A stretch of DNA of 48,112 nucleotides from Xanthobacteraceae bacterium (GCA_019750915.1 JAIENY010000024.1:1-48112), one strand, 5' to 3'. Positions 6,660 to 14,988 are shown, numbered from the stretch's first letter. Translations and numbers: made by a program. The notes: a model not told the origin generated them from the letters alone.

Positions 6660-7859
6660 GTGGAAGAGGCAATACTCACCATCAACGCTGGATCGTCCAG
6701 TCTTAAGTTTTCGCTTTTCGATCGTCACGCACGGGATGACCTAGGCCTCATCTCAAGGGGCATTATCGAGGGGATCGGCACGGCCCCGCGATTTGAGGTG
6801 TCCAACGCATCCGGAAAGAAGCTGGCGCAAAGCACGTGGACATCGCCGAACCCTGATTTTTCGGAAGTGCTGGGCACGGTGATCGAATGGTCGGAGAGCC
6901 ACCTCGGCTCAGCGATCCTTGCGGCCGTCGGGCATCGCGTTGTGCATGGCGGCGCGGAACATGACCGGCCTGAACTTGTGACTCCGCAGCTGTTGGATGT
7001 GCTGGAACGTCTGACGCCGCTAGCCCCCCTGCATGAGCCGCATAATCTTACGCCAATATATGTGCTTGCGCAGCTTCGTCCGCATCTGCCGCAGGTCGCT
7101 TGTTTCGACACCGCCTTTCACCACAGCCTGCCTGCGGTCGCCAAGCGCTTTGCGCTGCCGCGCGAATACGAGGTCGAGGGTGTCAGACGATATGGCTTTC
7201 ACGGCCTTTCATATGAATACATTGCTGAGCGGCTTAGTACTTCATCGCTTGCGCTCGCAAAGGGCAGGGTGATTGCCGCTCATCTCGGCAGCGGTGCGAG
7301 TCTCTGTGCCATGAGGGCGGGGAAAAGCGTCGAGACCACGATGGGCTTCACCGCCGTTGACGGCCTGGTGATGGGAACGCGATGCGGCCGCCTCGATCCC
7401 GGCGTTGTTATCTATCTCGGCCAGGAGAAGGGCATGACGCCCAAGCAGGTGTCGGAATTGCTTTATACAAGGTCCGGCTTGCTGGGTGTATCGGGCGGAA
7501 TATCCAGCGACATGAGGGTGCTGCTTGCCAGCTCCGATGTTCGCGCCAGAGAGGCGGTCGATTTGTTCGTTTATCGGATCGTTCAGGAAGTTGGTGCGTT
7601 GACGGCGGTTCTCGAAGGTCTGGACGGCTTGGTGTTCACCGCCGGCATCGGGGAACACGCGCCGCAAGTCCGCGCCGAGGTCTGCGCGAAGCTGGGCTGG
7701 CTCGGCGTCGTCATTGATCCTGCGGCCAATGCCCGTGGCGCCGAAATAATCAGCACGGCGGAAAGCCGGGTGGAAGTTCGTGTGATCCCGACAAATGAGG
7801 AACTGGTGATTGCGCGTCATACATTGGATAAGGTCAACGGGATATCGCTGGTCACTTAG
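6660..7859 (+). CDS. ackA: Acetate kinase
   Basis: A 399-residue acetate kinase (acetyl phosphate + ADP to acetate + ATP, cytoplasmic). Family blocks in order: TINAGSSSLKFSLF near the N-terminus, GHRVVHGG, FDTAFHHSLP, YGFHGLSYEY, HLGSGASL, GTRCGRLDPG and GIGEHAP near the C-terminus. GTG 6660 is preferred: GGGGGAA lies 6 nt upstream and the resulting N-terminus and length fit the family; ATG 6636 would add eight residues. No phosphotransacetylase or phosphoketolase gene is adjacent, so the source of acetyl phosphate must be encoded elsewhere. A perfect FNR/FixK box upstream suggests induction at low oxygen. Confidence 0.93.
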   Translation: MEEAILTINAGSSSLKFSLFDRHARDDLGLISRGIIEGIGTAPRFEVSNASGKKLAQSTWTSPNPDFSEVLGTVIEWSESHLGSAILAAVGHRVVHGGAEHDRPELVTPQLLDVLERLTPLAPLHEPHNLTPIYVLAQLRPHLPQVACFDTAFHHSLPAVAKRFALPREYEVEGVRRYGFHGLSYEYIAERLSTSSLALAKGRVIAAHLGSGASLCAMRAGKSVETTMGFTAVDGLVMGTRCGRLDPGVVIYLGQEKGMTPKQVSELLYTRSGLLGVSGGISSDMRVLLASSDVRAREAVDLFVYRIVQEVGALTAVLEGLDGLVFTAGIGEHAPQVRAEVCAKLGWLGVVIDPAANARGAEIISTAESRVEVRVIPTNEELVIARHTLDKVNGISLVT

Positions 7860-7926
7860 GCGGCCCGGATGATGGATGGAATCAGCGAAGCCACTTTGTC
7901 CGGGTTCAAGCCGTTGTGCTCGCGGT

Positions 7927-9480
7927 TCAACGCGGAGGCGATTTGTCCAGCATCGCGCGGATTTTAGCTATGGCTTCATCGGACGTTGTTGCGGTGTCGA
8001 TGATTTTCCAGTCGATCGGACCCGTATCGTAATGTTCCTGCCGCAGGGCGACTTGCGCGGTTGCGTCCGAGGCGTCCTTGGTGCGGCCGGCAATGCGCCT
8101 CAGCCGTGTTTCGATATCCGCTGTCAGGAAAAATCCATCGCATATAACGCGATGTTTCTTTGCAACGGCACAGGCTTGATCGCGCTCGTTCTGCCGCGCG
8201 AAGACGGCATCGAGAATCACGGAGTGACCTTGTGCCAGGACGCGGTCGGCTCGGTCCACCAATTGCCCGTAGATCAACTCGGTGACTGCGGGGCTATAGG
8301 CATCGGCCGGCAGCGTGTCGAGCTCCGCCAGATGGAAGTGCTGCTTTCGCAAGATATCCGAACGGACGACAATAGCACCGGGAAGCGGCCCGACCGACGG
8401 CGCGAGCTTACGTGCAACCGTTGACTTTCCGGTCCCCGACAGACCACCGATCGCAATAAGCTTTGCTGGTACCGGCACGATGAGCTGTCGGGCGAGCGAG
8501 AAATAGGCAGCAGCGGATTTCCGGTTTGCCTCTCGCATTGATGCATCCGCACTGTTACGAGCAAGAATGACATTGGCCCTGATTGCTGCCCGAAGCGACA
8601 TGAAAAGCGGCAGGGACGCAAGGCCATCCAGATGATCGACGGGCGCATTTTGCAGATAGCGATTGAGAACGGTGTTCGCGACGGCCTTCCGGTCGAAATG
8701 CAACAAGTCCATCAAGGTGAAGGCAAGATCATACAGAAGGTCGGTTGTTGCGATGGCTGGATCGAACTCAATCGCGTCGAACAGTGCGGGCTTTCGATCG
8801 ATCAACGCGATGTTGGCGAGATGGAGGTCGCCATGGCAACGACGAACGAAGCCCTCCCGCTCTCGATCCCGCAGCATATTGCGAATTCGATGAAACGCCG
8901 AAAGGCTGCTGTGGTTCAGGTCGGCAACCGCGTCACGATCGAAAGACCCGGAAAACGCCGCCGAGTTTGCAGCGATGATCGAAGGAATTGATTCAATCCA
9001 GGTCGAACGAAAGGAAATCGCCGCCTTGTTGTGGGTGGCGATGATCGCGTCGGCGATCTGCTCCGCCAGCGGATTGTCGATACGGTCGATCTTCGCGAGC
9101 CGATCAAACGTCGCATTTTCATCGAAACGGTTCATCTCGACGGCCCACTCGACCGGCTGACCATCGCCTCCTATTTCCAGGCCGCCGTCCAGTTTTCGAG
9201 TGATAGCGATCGCGCGGCGATAGATTTGTGATGCAAAAGGACGATTGATTTCGATCTCCTGATCGCAGGCAGCTTTGCGCTTCGCCAATGTTGAATAGTC
9301 GAGAAACGGAAACTTGACGTCTCTCTTGATCTTGAAAGCGCGCGAACCGGCGAGAAAGACCGAAGCTGCGTGCGTGTCGATGCGTCGAACATCCCGGCTG
9401 TCGTGTGTGCGCGGGTCGCTCATAAATGCAAATGTCTCGTCCTGACTGTGGAGGTCCGGGCTGGGCTTCACGCTGTTCAT
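7927..9480 (-). CDS. Two-domain APH-like plus AAA/P-loop kinase protein
   Basis: A 517-residue protein in two parts. The N-terminal half resembles aminoglycoside phosphotransferase/choline-kinase-like proteins: CHGDLHLANI with the catalytic-loop Asp, then FDAIEFD as the metal-binding part. The C-terminal third is a small P-loop kinase with Walker A GGLSGTGKST and later VILDAVFARQNER. Proteins of this layout occur widely beside universal-stress or hypoxia genes in alphaproteobacteria; their substrate is unknown. ATG 9480 starts 2 nt after the alcohol dehydrogenase stop, so the two form an operon. ATG 9423 is another possible start. It is convergent with ackA. Confidence 0.82.
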   Translation of the reverse strand: MNSVKPSPDLHSQDETFAFMSDPRTHDSRDVRRIDTHAASVFLAGSRAFKIKRDVKFPFLDYSTLAKRKAACDQEIEINRPFASQIYRRAIAITRKLDGGLEIGGDGQPVEWAVEMNRFDENATFDRLAKIDRIDNPLAEQIADAIIATHNKAAISFRSTWIESIPSIIAANSAAFSGSFDRDAVADLNHSSLSAFHRIRNMLRDREREGFVRRCHGDLHLANIALIDRKPALFDAIEFDPAIATTDLLYDLAFTLMDLLHFDRKAVANTVLNRYLQNAPVDHLDGLASLPLFMSLRAAIRANVILARNSADASMREANRKSAAAYFSLARQLIVPVPAKLIAIGGLSGTGKSTVARKLAPSVGPLPGAIVVRSDILRKQHFHLAELDTLPADAYSPAVTELIYGQLVDRADRVLAQGHSVILDAVFARQNERDQACAVAKKHRVICDGFFLTADIETRLRRIAGRTKDASDATAQVALRQEHYDTGPIDWKIIDTATTSDEAIAKIRAMLDKSPPR

Positions 9481-9481
9481 G

Positions 9482-10465
9482 TCAGGGCCTGAGAACGGCA
9501 GCACCGACGAAATCGCCACGCCGCAGCGCAGACAAGACCTCGTTGGCCTGCTCGAGGGGATACGCCGTTGTCCGCGTTCGGATGTCGGCGCGAGCGGCGA
9601 TCTTCAGGAAGTCGATGCCGTCCTGCCGCGTCAGATTGGCGACTGACATGATTTTGCGCTCCTCCCAGAGGATATCATAGGGAAAGGAGGGGATATCGCT
9701 CATATGAATTCCAGCGCACACCACGTGGCCGCCCTTTCTCACGGCGCGAAGGGCAGCCGGCACCAGCGCACCAACCGGTGCATAGATGATCGCTGCATCA
9801 AGGGGGACCGGCGGCAGCGTGTCGGACGATCCGGACCATGTGGCGCCGAGTTCGTTTGCGAGCGATTGAGCAGCCATATCGCCGGCCCGCGTGAAAGCAT
9901 AGACGGATCGACCCTGCCAGCGCGCCACCTGTGCGACGATGTGTCCGGCCGCGCCGAAGCCATAAATTCCAAGGCGCATTGCATCGCCGACAATAACCAG
10001 CGAACGCCATCCGATCAATCCGGCGCAGAGCAAGGGCGCAAGCGAGACATCATCGCCGTCTTCTCCAAGCGGAAACGAAAATCGAGCGTCGGCGATGGCG
10101 TGAGTGGCGAAACCGCCGTCCCGTGTGTAGCCAGTGAACAGCGGATTATCGCAAAGGTTTTCCATCCGGGATGTGCAGTAGGGACACACACCACAGGTGT
10201 GTCCGAGCCACGGCACCCCAACGCGGTCGCCCAATTTGTGATCGGAAACACCCGGCCCGAGAGCGTCGATCCGGCCGACAATTTCATGACCCGGGATGAT
10301 CGGATATTTGATGTGCGGAAGCTCGGCATCCAAGACGTGCAGGTCCGTCCGGCATACGCCGCAGGCGCTGATCCTTACCCTGATCTCGCCCGGTCCTGGA
10401 ACGGGATCGGCTATCTCTTTCAATTCCAGCTCTTTGCCGGGGCCGCCCAGCACCATCGCCCGCAT
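9482..10465 (-). CDS. Zinc-dependent alcohol dehydrogenase
   Basis: A 327-residue medium-chain dehydrogenase. The catalytic zinc site shows in ISACGVCRTDLH and PIIPGHEIVGRI; the structural zinc site in CGVCPYCTSRMENLC supplies four cysteines. The coenzyme region has IYGFGAAGH, a GxGxxG-like glycine motif for NAD(P). The layout fits the AdhA/AdhP-like alcohol dehydrogenases, which interconvert primary alcohols and aldehydes. ATG 10465 is preferred because GAGGA lies 7-8 nt upstream. It is followed after one base by the APH-AAA gene. In this island a fermentative or redox-balancing role is plausible, but the substrate is not shown. Confidence 0.9.
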   Translation of the reverse strand: MRAMVLGGPGKELELKEIADPVPGPGEIRVRISACGVCRTDLHVLDAELPHIKYPIIPGHEIVGRIDALGPGVSDHKLGDRVGVPWLGHTCGVCPYCTSRMENLCDNPLFTGYTRDGGFATHAIADARFSFPLGEDGDDVSLAPLLCAGLIGWRSLVIVGDAMRLGIYGFGAAGHIVAQVARWQGRSVYAFTRAGDMAAQSLANELGATWSGSSDTLPPVPLDAAIIYAPVGALVPAALRAVRKGGHVVCAGIHMSDIPSFPYDILWEERKIMSVANLTRQDGIDFLKIAARADIRTRTTAYPLEQANEVLSALRRGDFVGAAVLRP

Positions 10466-10526
10466 ACGGCTTTCCTCGACTAGCGGAGGCGACAACATGG
10501 TGCTGCCGGCATCTGGAAAATCCGTG

Positions 10527-10922
10527 TCATAAATGCCGGACTAACGTCACCTGGAACGGATGAAACTTTCCCGCTTCGCGAATGGATACGTATTCGCCCT
10601 GCCGGAATTGTTCATCACTAAAGTGAAAACCGACATCGTCGGCAATGTTCTCGTAATGAAACGCCCACGATCCGCCTGGCCGATGGATCAAGTGGCCATG
10701 AACATCCGCTGTGCCGGGGCGCGATCGGGTGACCCGGCAGGCTTCGCGATGGCGCCTCCACAGCGCCGCATCGATCTTTCCGTCCGGGGTCAGCGGTGCA
10801 ACGAAGACATATTTAATGGCGGCATCGCCTTCGGGGTGTTCCGGTTCTTTCCCAAGCGTCATCCGGATTTCACGAAAGGTGGGCGGGAGGCTTGTGTTCA
10901 ATATCGGCTGTGGATTGATCAT
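10527..10922 (-). CDS. Conserved hypothetical protein
   Basis: A 131-residue soluble protein without signal peptide or membrane segment. Visible features are IKYVFVAPLTPDGKIDAALWRRHREAC in the middle third, a His/Gly-rich stretch (VHGHLIHRPGGSWAFHYEN) and a charged C-terminus ending in VRHL. I do not recognise the family. ATG 10922 was chosen: GGAG lies 8 nt upstream. It stands 61 nt upstream of the alcohol dehydrogenase on the same strand and could be the first gene of that operon. An FNR/FixK box (11038-11051) lies 122 bp upstream in the divergent region shared with the MCE operon. Confidence 0.6.
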   Translation of the reverse strand: MINPQPILNTSLPPTFREIRMTLGKEPEHPEGDAAIKYVFVAPLTPDGKIDAALWRRHREACRVTRSRPGTADVHGHLIHRPGGSWAFHYENIADDVGFHFSDEQFRQGEYVSIREAGKFHPFQVTLVRHL

Positions 10923-11037
10923 GGGGATTGCTCCGCATTGCCCGGCTCGGTTTTGGCAATTAAATGCAATTTTACGCATCCTGACCTTGATCGGATTGAC
11001 CTGCCTCAATTTCGTTGATGCTGCACGGATCGAGCTG

Positions 11038-11051
11038 TTGAGAGAGATCAA
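11038..11051. promoter_or_regulatory. FNR/FixK box in front of the MCE transporter operon
   Basis: TTGAGAGAGATCAA is one base off the perfect palindrome. Its centre is 42 bp from ATG 11087 and 57 bp from the in-frame ATG 11102 of the permease gene. The second distance equals the spacing at other boxes here and slightly favours ATG 11102. On the minus strand it is 122 bp from the hypothetical gene at 10922. Confidence 0.68.
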
Positions 11052-11086
11052 GCCGCCGTTCCCGGCAAGCCCGCATAAGGGAACCG

Positions 11087-12238
11087 ATGGGTGCGCAAGT
11101 CATGAATGATACTCCGAAACTAAATACCGTATTCGGCAATAACGAGGTCGAAATCCGGCCGGCGGGTTCGTGGACTGCGTCACAGGCCGCTGACCTGGAA
11201 AAGCTGCTGGAGAGGGCGGACCCTCCAGCACCCAAGGTCAAGTCCATCCGGCTGGATCTTTCGGGGATTCGCGAGCTCGATACGTTCGGGGCATGGCTGC
11301 TGGAGCGAATGACCCGGCGAGCGGAAAAATCGGGATACGCGGTCGCAACCGTTGGCGTTGACGATCGTTTCGCCGGCCTGATCGATGAAATTCACTCAGT
11401 CAACCGCGGCATTCCCGTTCAGCAGAAGAGGCAAAATCCGATCCTGTCGAGGCTGGATCAAATCGGCCGTTTTGCCGTCGGACTCTTGCAAGAGCTTCTG
11501 ATCTTTCTTCAGACGCTGGGTGAGCTGGGTGCCGTTATCGTCAAGGTTTTGCTGCATCCACGCCGCCTGCGTCTTACATCCCTCGTCTATCAGACCTACC
11601 GTGTCGGGTGGCAGGCCATTCCGATCGTCGTTCTCATCACCTTCCTGATCGGTGCGATCATCGCCCAGCAAGGCATCTTTCACTTCCGCAAGTTTGGTGC
11701 GGAGTCCTATGTTGTCGATATGGTGGGGATACTTGTTCTTCGCGAGATCGGCGTTCTCATCGTATCCATCATGGTCGCGGGAAGGTCGGGGAGCGCCTAC
11801 ACGGCAGAGCTTGGCTCGATGAAGATGCGCGAGGAGATCGACGCGCTGTCGACAATGGGGCTCGATCCCGCGGAGGTTCTTGTTCTGCCGCGCGTCGCCG
11901 CGCTGGTCATCGCGTTACCGATCCTGACCTTTATCGGATCAATGGCCGCTCTGTACGGAGGAGGGCTGATTGCTTGGCTTTATGGAGGCATGAGTCCCGC
12001 CATTTTCATGGCCCGCCTGCATGACGCCGTATCGGTCACTCACTTCGAGGTCGGCATGATCAAATCGCCGTTCATGGCGCTCGTGATCGGAATCGTGGCC
12101 TGCAGCGAAGGGTTGCGCGTCAAAGGCAGCGCTGAGTCGCTGGGGCGGCAGACGACGGCTTCGGTCGTGAAGTCGATTTTTCTTGTCATCGTCCTCGACG
12201 GGCTGTTTGCCGTGTTCTTTGCGTCGATTGGAATGTGA
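11087..12238 (+). CDS. STAS-MlaE fused lipid ABC transporter permease
   Basis: A 383-residue inner-membrane protein. Residues about 20-110 form a STAS domain (IRLDLSGIRELDTFGAWLL), the role played by separate MlaB in E. coli. From about 130 on comes a MlaE/YrbE permease with GWQAIPIVVLITFLIGAIIA, VAGRSGSAYTAELGSM, and the EEIDALSTMGLDP coupling segment. Such permeases move phospholipid between membranes with MlaF-type ATPases and MCE proteins, and the two next genes are exactly these. AAGGGAA precedes ATG 11087; ATG 11102 is possible and fits the box spacing better. This is the first gene of a three-gene operon, probably induced at low oxygen. Confidence 0.92.
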   Translation: MGAQVMNDTPKLNTVFGNNEVEIRPAGSWTASQAADLEKLLERADPPAPKVKSIRLDLSGIRELDTFGAWLLERMTRRAEKSGYAVATVGVDDRFAGLIDEIHSVNRGIPVQQKRQNPILSRLDQIGRFAVGLLQELLIFLQTLGELGAVIVKVLLHPRRLRLTSLVYQTYRVGWQAIPIVVLITFLIGAIIAQQGIFHFRKFGAESYVVDMVGILVLREIGVLIVSIMVAGRSGSAYTAELGSMKMREEIDALSTMGLDPAEVLVLPRVAALVIALPILTFIGSMAALYGGGLIAWLYGGMSPAIFMARLHDAVSVTHFEVGMIKSPFMALVIGIVACSEGLRVKGSAESLGRQTTASVVKSIFLVIVLDGLFAVFFASIGM

Positions 12239-12240
12239 GC

Positions 12241-13017
12241 ATGGAAACGGATTCTCAAATCGCCATCCATGTTCGGGATCTCGTTGTCGGCTTCGGGAAG
12301 CAGATCGTGCTTGATCATCTGTCGCTCGATGTCCGGCGCGGCGAAGTTTTGGGAATCGTTGGCGCGTCCGGCGGAGGAAAGTCAGTCCTGATGCGCACGA
12401 TCATCGGGCTGATCCCAAAGCGCGCCGGCGTTATCCGGGTGATGGGGTCCGAAATCCGCAATGTCCAGGATCGCCAGGCAAAAGAAGCCGCCAGCAAATG
12501 GGGAATTCTGTTTCAGCAGGGCGCGCTGTTTTCGTCGCTCACGGTTCGTCAGAATATCCAGTTTCCTTTGCGGGAATACCTGACGTTGTCGCAAGAACTG
12601 ATGGACGAGATCGCCAACGCCAAGCTCGAAATGGTTGGTCTGCGAGCGGAAGACGGCGACAAATATCCGTCGGAACTGTCGGGCGGAATGACGAAACGCG
12701 CCGCTCTGGCGCGAGCGCTGGCGCTCGATCCTGCAATCGTATTCCTCGATGAACCGACCTCCGGCCTGGATCCGATTTCAGCAGGCGACTTCGATGTGCT
12801 GATCGGCACGTTGCAAAAGACATTGGCTTTTACAGTCTTCATGGTGACGCATGATCTGGCGAGTCTGAATACTGTGTGTGATCGCGTCGCCGCTCTGGCG
12901 GACGGCAAGATTGTTTCAATCGGGCCGATGGCGACACTTCTTCAATCCGAGCATCCGTGGGTGCGGGCATATTTTCATGGCGCCCGCTCCGAGATGCTCA
13001 AATTTTATGAGAGTTGA
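12241..13017 (+). CDS. MlaF-like ABC transporter ATP-binding protein
   Basis: A 258-residue ABC ATPase. Walker A is GASGGGKSV, the signature is LSGGMTKRAALARAL, Walker B is AIVFLDEPTSGLDP, and the H-loop is MVTHDL. The signature LSGGMxKRxxLARA, with Met and Lys after the glycines, is typical of the MlaF subfamily. It would energise the STAS-MlaE permease encoded immediately upstream. ATG 12241 is used; GTG 12235 overlaps the permease stop by 3 nt and is equally possible. Cytoplasmic face of the inner membrane. Confidence 0.92.
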   Translation: METDSQIAIHVRDLVVGFGKQIVLDHLSLDVRRGEVLGIVGASGGGKSVLMRTIIGLIPKRAGVIRVMGSEIRNVQDRQAKEAASKWGILFQQGALFSSLTVRQNIQFPLREYLTLSQELMDEIANAKLEMVGLRAEDGDKYPSELSGGMTKRAALARALALDPAIVFLDEPTSGLDPISAGDFDVLIGTLQKTLAFTVFMVTHDLASLNTVCDRVAALADGKIVSIGPMATLLQSEHPWVRAYFHGARSEMLKFYES

Positions 13018-13023
13018 AAAATC

Positions 13024-14139
13024 ATGGAGACGCGTGCTCCCTTTATCATCATCGGCGCTTTCATCCTCGCGATAGCGGCTGCCATATTGGGCTTCGTTTA
13101 CTGGTTGAACAACGCCGGTGGTATCGGTGCGCGCGTCGCGTATCAGGTACGGTTCAACGATCCAGTGCCGGGCCTTCTGGTCGGCGCGGGTGTTCTTTTT
13201 AACGGCATCCGCGTCGGCGAGGTCACAAGCCTTGCCCTCGATCCCAAAAACCCGCGACAGGTAAAAGCTTCGATTGCGGTGATACCCAATACACCTATTC
13301 ATGCCGATACCAAGGTGGGATTGGAGTTTCAGGGGCTGACCGGCGTTCCGGTGGTGGCGCTTGAAGGCGGCAAAGACGTCGATGATGCAACGCCGATTGG
13401 GACGCTGGTGGCGCCCGCCGGTGCGGGCCAGAGCATGACCCAGGCCGCCCGCGAGGCACTCAAGAAAGTCGACGCCGTGTTGGCCGACAACGCCGAGCCG
13501 CTTCACAATACCATCGCAAATCTCAACACTTTCGCGGACGGTTTGGCGCGCAACACCAGCCATCTGGATAACATTGTCGCAGGTCTGGAGCGCATGACGG
13601 GCGGCGGTGGCGCCGAGAAGCCGAGGCGTGTTTACGATTTAAGCGCCGTCCAGCAATTCTCCGAGCCGCGCAAGCCATTGTCCGTTCAAATGACAATCCC
13701 GGAGCCGACCGTTGTCCTTCAACTCGATACGCAGCGCATTTTAATGACGCCCGACGTCAAAGACCCTGACCCCTCATTTGCGGAAGCGCAGTGGGCCGAC
13801 AGTCTTCCAAAACTGGTTCAGGCCAGGCTGATCCAGAGCTTTGAGAACTACAGCGATGTTCGCGCTCCAATCCGCCCGACGGATGGTGTGCAAACCGACG
13901 GAACGCTGCTCGTCGAAATTCGGAGCTTTCAGGTTCTGACAGACAACGAACCGGAAGCCGACATTTCGCTATCGGTTAAGATCGTCTCCGGCACCGGCCG
14001 GGTCGTTGCGTCGCGCCTGTTTCAATCGCGTCATCGACTAACGGGATTGAAAGCCGCGGCAGCGGTTGACGGATTCAATCAAGACTTCGACGAGATTATG
14101 CGAGACCTTGTGCCCTGGGTCGTAAACAACGCGAAGTGA
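13024..14139 (+). CDS. MCE (MlaD-like) protein fused to an ABC-transport auxiliary domain
   Basis: A 371-residue periplasmic protein with one N-terminal membrane anchor (FIIIGAFILAIAAAILGFVY). The MCE domain follows at about 40-120 (VRFNDPVPGLLVGAGVLFNGIRVGEV; LEFQGLTGVPVVALEGG). A helical stretch (about 140-195) leads to a C-terminal domain (about 205-370) with YDLSA, VVLQLDTQRILMTPD, AQWADSLPKLVQARLIQSFE, which resembles the PqiC-type auxiliary lipoprotein domain. In most species MlaD and PqiC partners are separate proteins; here they are one chain without its own lipobox. It starts 6 nt after the ATPase stop. It should form the ring or bridge part of the lipid transporter. Confidence 0.9.
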   Translation: METRAPFIIIGAFILAIAAAILGFVYWLNNAGGIGARVAYQVRFNDPVPGLLVGAGVLFNGIRVGEVTSLALDPKNPRQVKASIAVIPNTPIHADTKVGLEFQGLTGVPVVALEGGKDVDDATPIGTLVAPAGAGQSMTQAAREALKKVDAVLADNAEPLHNTIANLNTFADGLARNTSHLDNIVAGLERMTGGGGAEKPRRVYDLSAVQQFSEPRKPLSVQMTIPEPTVVLQLDTQRILMTPDVKDPDPSFAEAQWADSLPKLVQARLIQSFENYSDVRAPIRPTDGVQTDGTLLVEIRSFQVLTDNEPEADISLSVKIVSGTGRVVASRLFQSRHRLTGLKAAAAVDGFNQDFDEIMRDLVPWVVNNAK

Positions 14140-14140
14140 G

Positions 14141-14170
14141 CGCCATGGCCGAAAGGGCGATGGCGGTTTA
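14141..14170. terminator. Hairpin between the MCE operon and the convergent cytochrome c gene
   Basis: CGCCAT (14141-14146) pairs with ATGGCG (14160-14165), with GCC/GGC pairing inside after one mismatch and a short GAAAG loop, followed by GTTT. The T-tract is poor, but the position directly after the MCE stop and across the cytochrome stop suggests it ends one or both transcripts. Confidence 0.5.
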
Positions 14171-14491
14171 ATGTTCGAGTGACTTCAGAAAAGCAAGGAA
14201 GTCGTTGAGCTCGGCAGGGTCGAGCTGAAACTCCGGCATCGTCGGATGTCCCGTCGATATGCCTTCAGCAAGCGCTTCTGCAAGTTCATCGACCGGGTAT
14301 CGCTCGTGCAGCGTCCGGAATGGCGGAGCGATCTTGAGAGGACTCTGCGTTACCCGATCGATCGAGTGACATCGCGCACAGTTGGTCCGTGCGAAGATTC
14401 GACCACGCTGAACCGACGGTTCTTCCATCGCTTGCACCGATCCACTCAGAGCAAAGACGATAAGCCCTGACGCCAGAATTGATTTGAGCAT
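14168..14491 (-). CDS. Small class I cytochrome c, exported
   Basis: A 107-residue protein with a signal peptide (KSILASGLIVFALSGSVQA) and one haem site, C38-AR-C41-H42. Met85 in HPTMPEF is the likely sixth ligand, and the C-terminal helix LNDFLAFLKSL is typical of class I cytochromes. It should carry electrons in the periplasm. ATG 14491 follows an FNR/FixK box centred 57 bp upstream. It is divergent from a membrane-protein gene that has its own box, so both are probably induced together at low oxygen. Confidence 0.9.
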   Translation of the reverse strand: MLKSILASGLIVFALSGSVQAMEEPSVQRGRIFARTNCARCHSIDRVTQSPLKIAPPFRTLHERYPVDELAEALAEGISTGHPTMPEFQLDPAELNDFLAFLKSLEH

Positions 14492-14541
14492 TTCAAAGTC
14501 CTTATTTCCAGCAAATTACCTTGTCCGCCGATCCGGGTGCC

Positions 14542-14555
14542 TTGATCCTTGTCAA
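14542..14555 (-). promoter_or_regulatory. FNR/FixK box for the class I cytochrome c
   Basis: TTGATCCTTGTCAA is one base off the palindrome (GTCAA for ATCAA). The centre is 57 bp from the cytochrome start codon at 14491 on the minus strand. A second box for the divergent gene lies 40 bp away. Confidence 0.72.
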
Positions 14556-14595
14556 ATTTTCACGCCAAAGGCCAACCTCAACCGGGTAGTGAAAG

Positions 14596-14609
14596 TTGAG
14601 GAAGATCAA
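14596..14609 (+). promoter_or_regulatory. FNR/FixK box for the small membrane protein
   Basis: TTGAGGAAGATCAA is one base off the palindrome. Its centre is 60 bp from ATG 14662 on the plus strand. Confidence 0.72.
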
Positions 14610-14661
14610 CCGCTGTCGCGCAGGTCGAGCTCTAATGGTGCTCGACGTGTGGAGATTGAAA

Positions 14662-14979
14662 ATGATCAAACAACTGACCAAATTGATGATCGGCAGCTTG
14701 ATGGTTTACGTTGCCACTCATCTCGTTCGAACCTATTTTCTCGCCGATGTCGTGCCCATTGGTTTTGAGCAGGAGCCTCAATTGGCGTGGCGCGTCCAAT
14801 CTGCGTTCGTCTTGTTAAGCGTCGAATTGATCGCGATAGGTCTCTCGTGCCTGTCCACGATCTTTATCGCAGCGATTGTGATGTTCGGCCGCGGCGGTGA
14901 AGAGAAGATCGGCGCGCTTTGCCGCGCAAAAGTGACTCGCCGCCATTCGTCGGAAAAAACATCGGGTTATGGAAGCTGA
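14662..14979 (+). CDS. Small membrane protein, hypothetical
   Basis: A 105-residue protein with two or three hydrophobic segments: IGSLMVYVATHLV near the N-terminus and AFVLLSVELIAIGLSCLSTIFIAAIVMFG in the middle, then a basic tail. I do not recognise the family. ATG 14662 was chosen because GGAGA lies 7 nt upstream and an FNR/FixK box is centred 60 bp upstream; ATG 14635 is an alternative. Its promoter faces that of the class I cytochrome c, so a membrane role in the same low-oxygen electron transfer is a guess from context. It is convergent with the receiver-only gene, 9 nt apart. Confidence 0.7.
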   Translation: MIKQLTKLMIGSLMVYVATHLVRTYFLADVVPIGFEQEPQLAWRVQSAFVLLSVELIAIGLSCLSTIFIAAIVMFGRGGEEKIGALCRAKVTRRHSSEKTSGYGS

Positions 14980-14988
14980 CCCTGCCTT

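Noticed and set aside
10996..11009. TTGATCGGATTGAC as a FixK box
   Set aside because: The right half is TTGAC rather than RTCAA, so it is not a palindrome.
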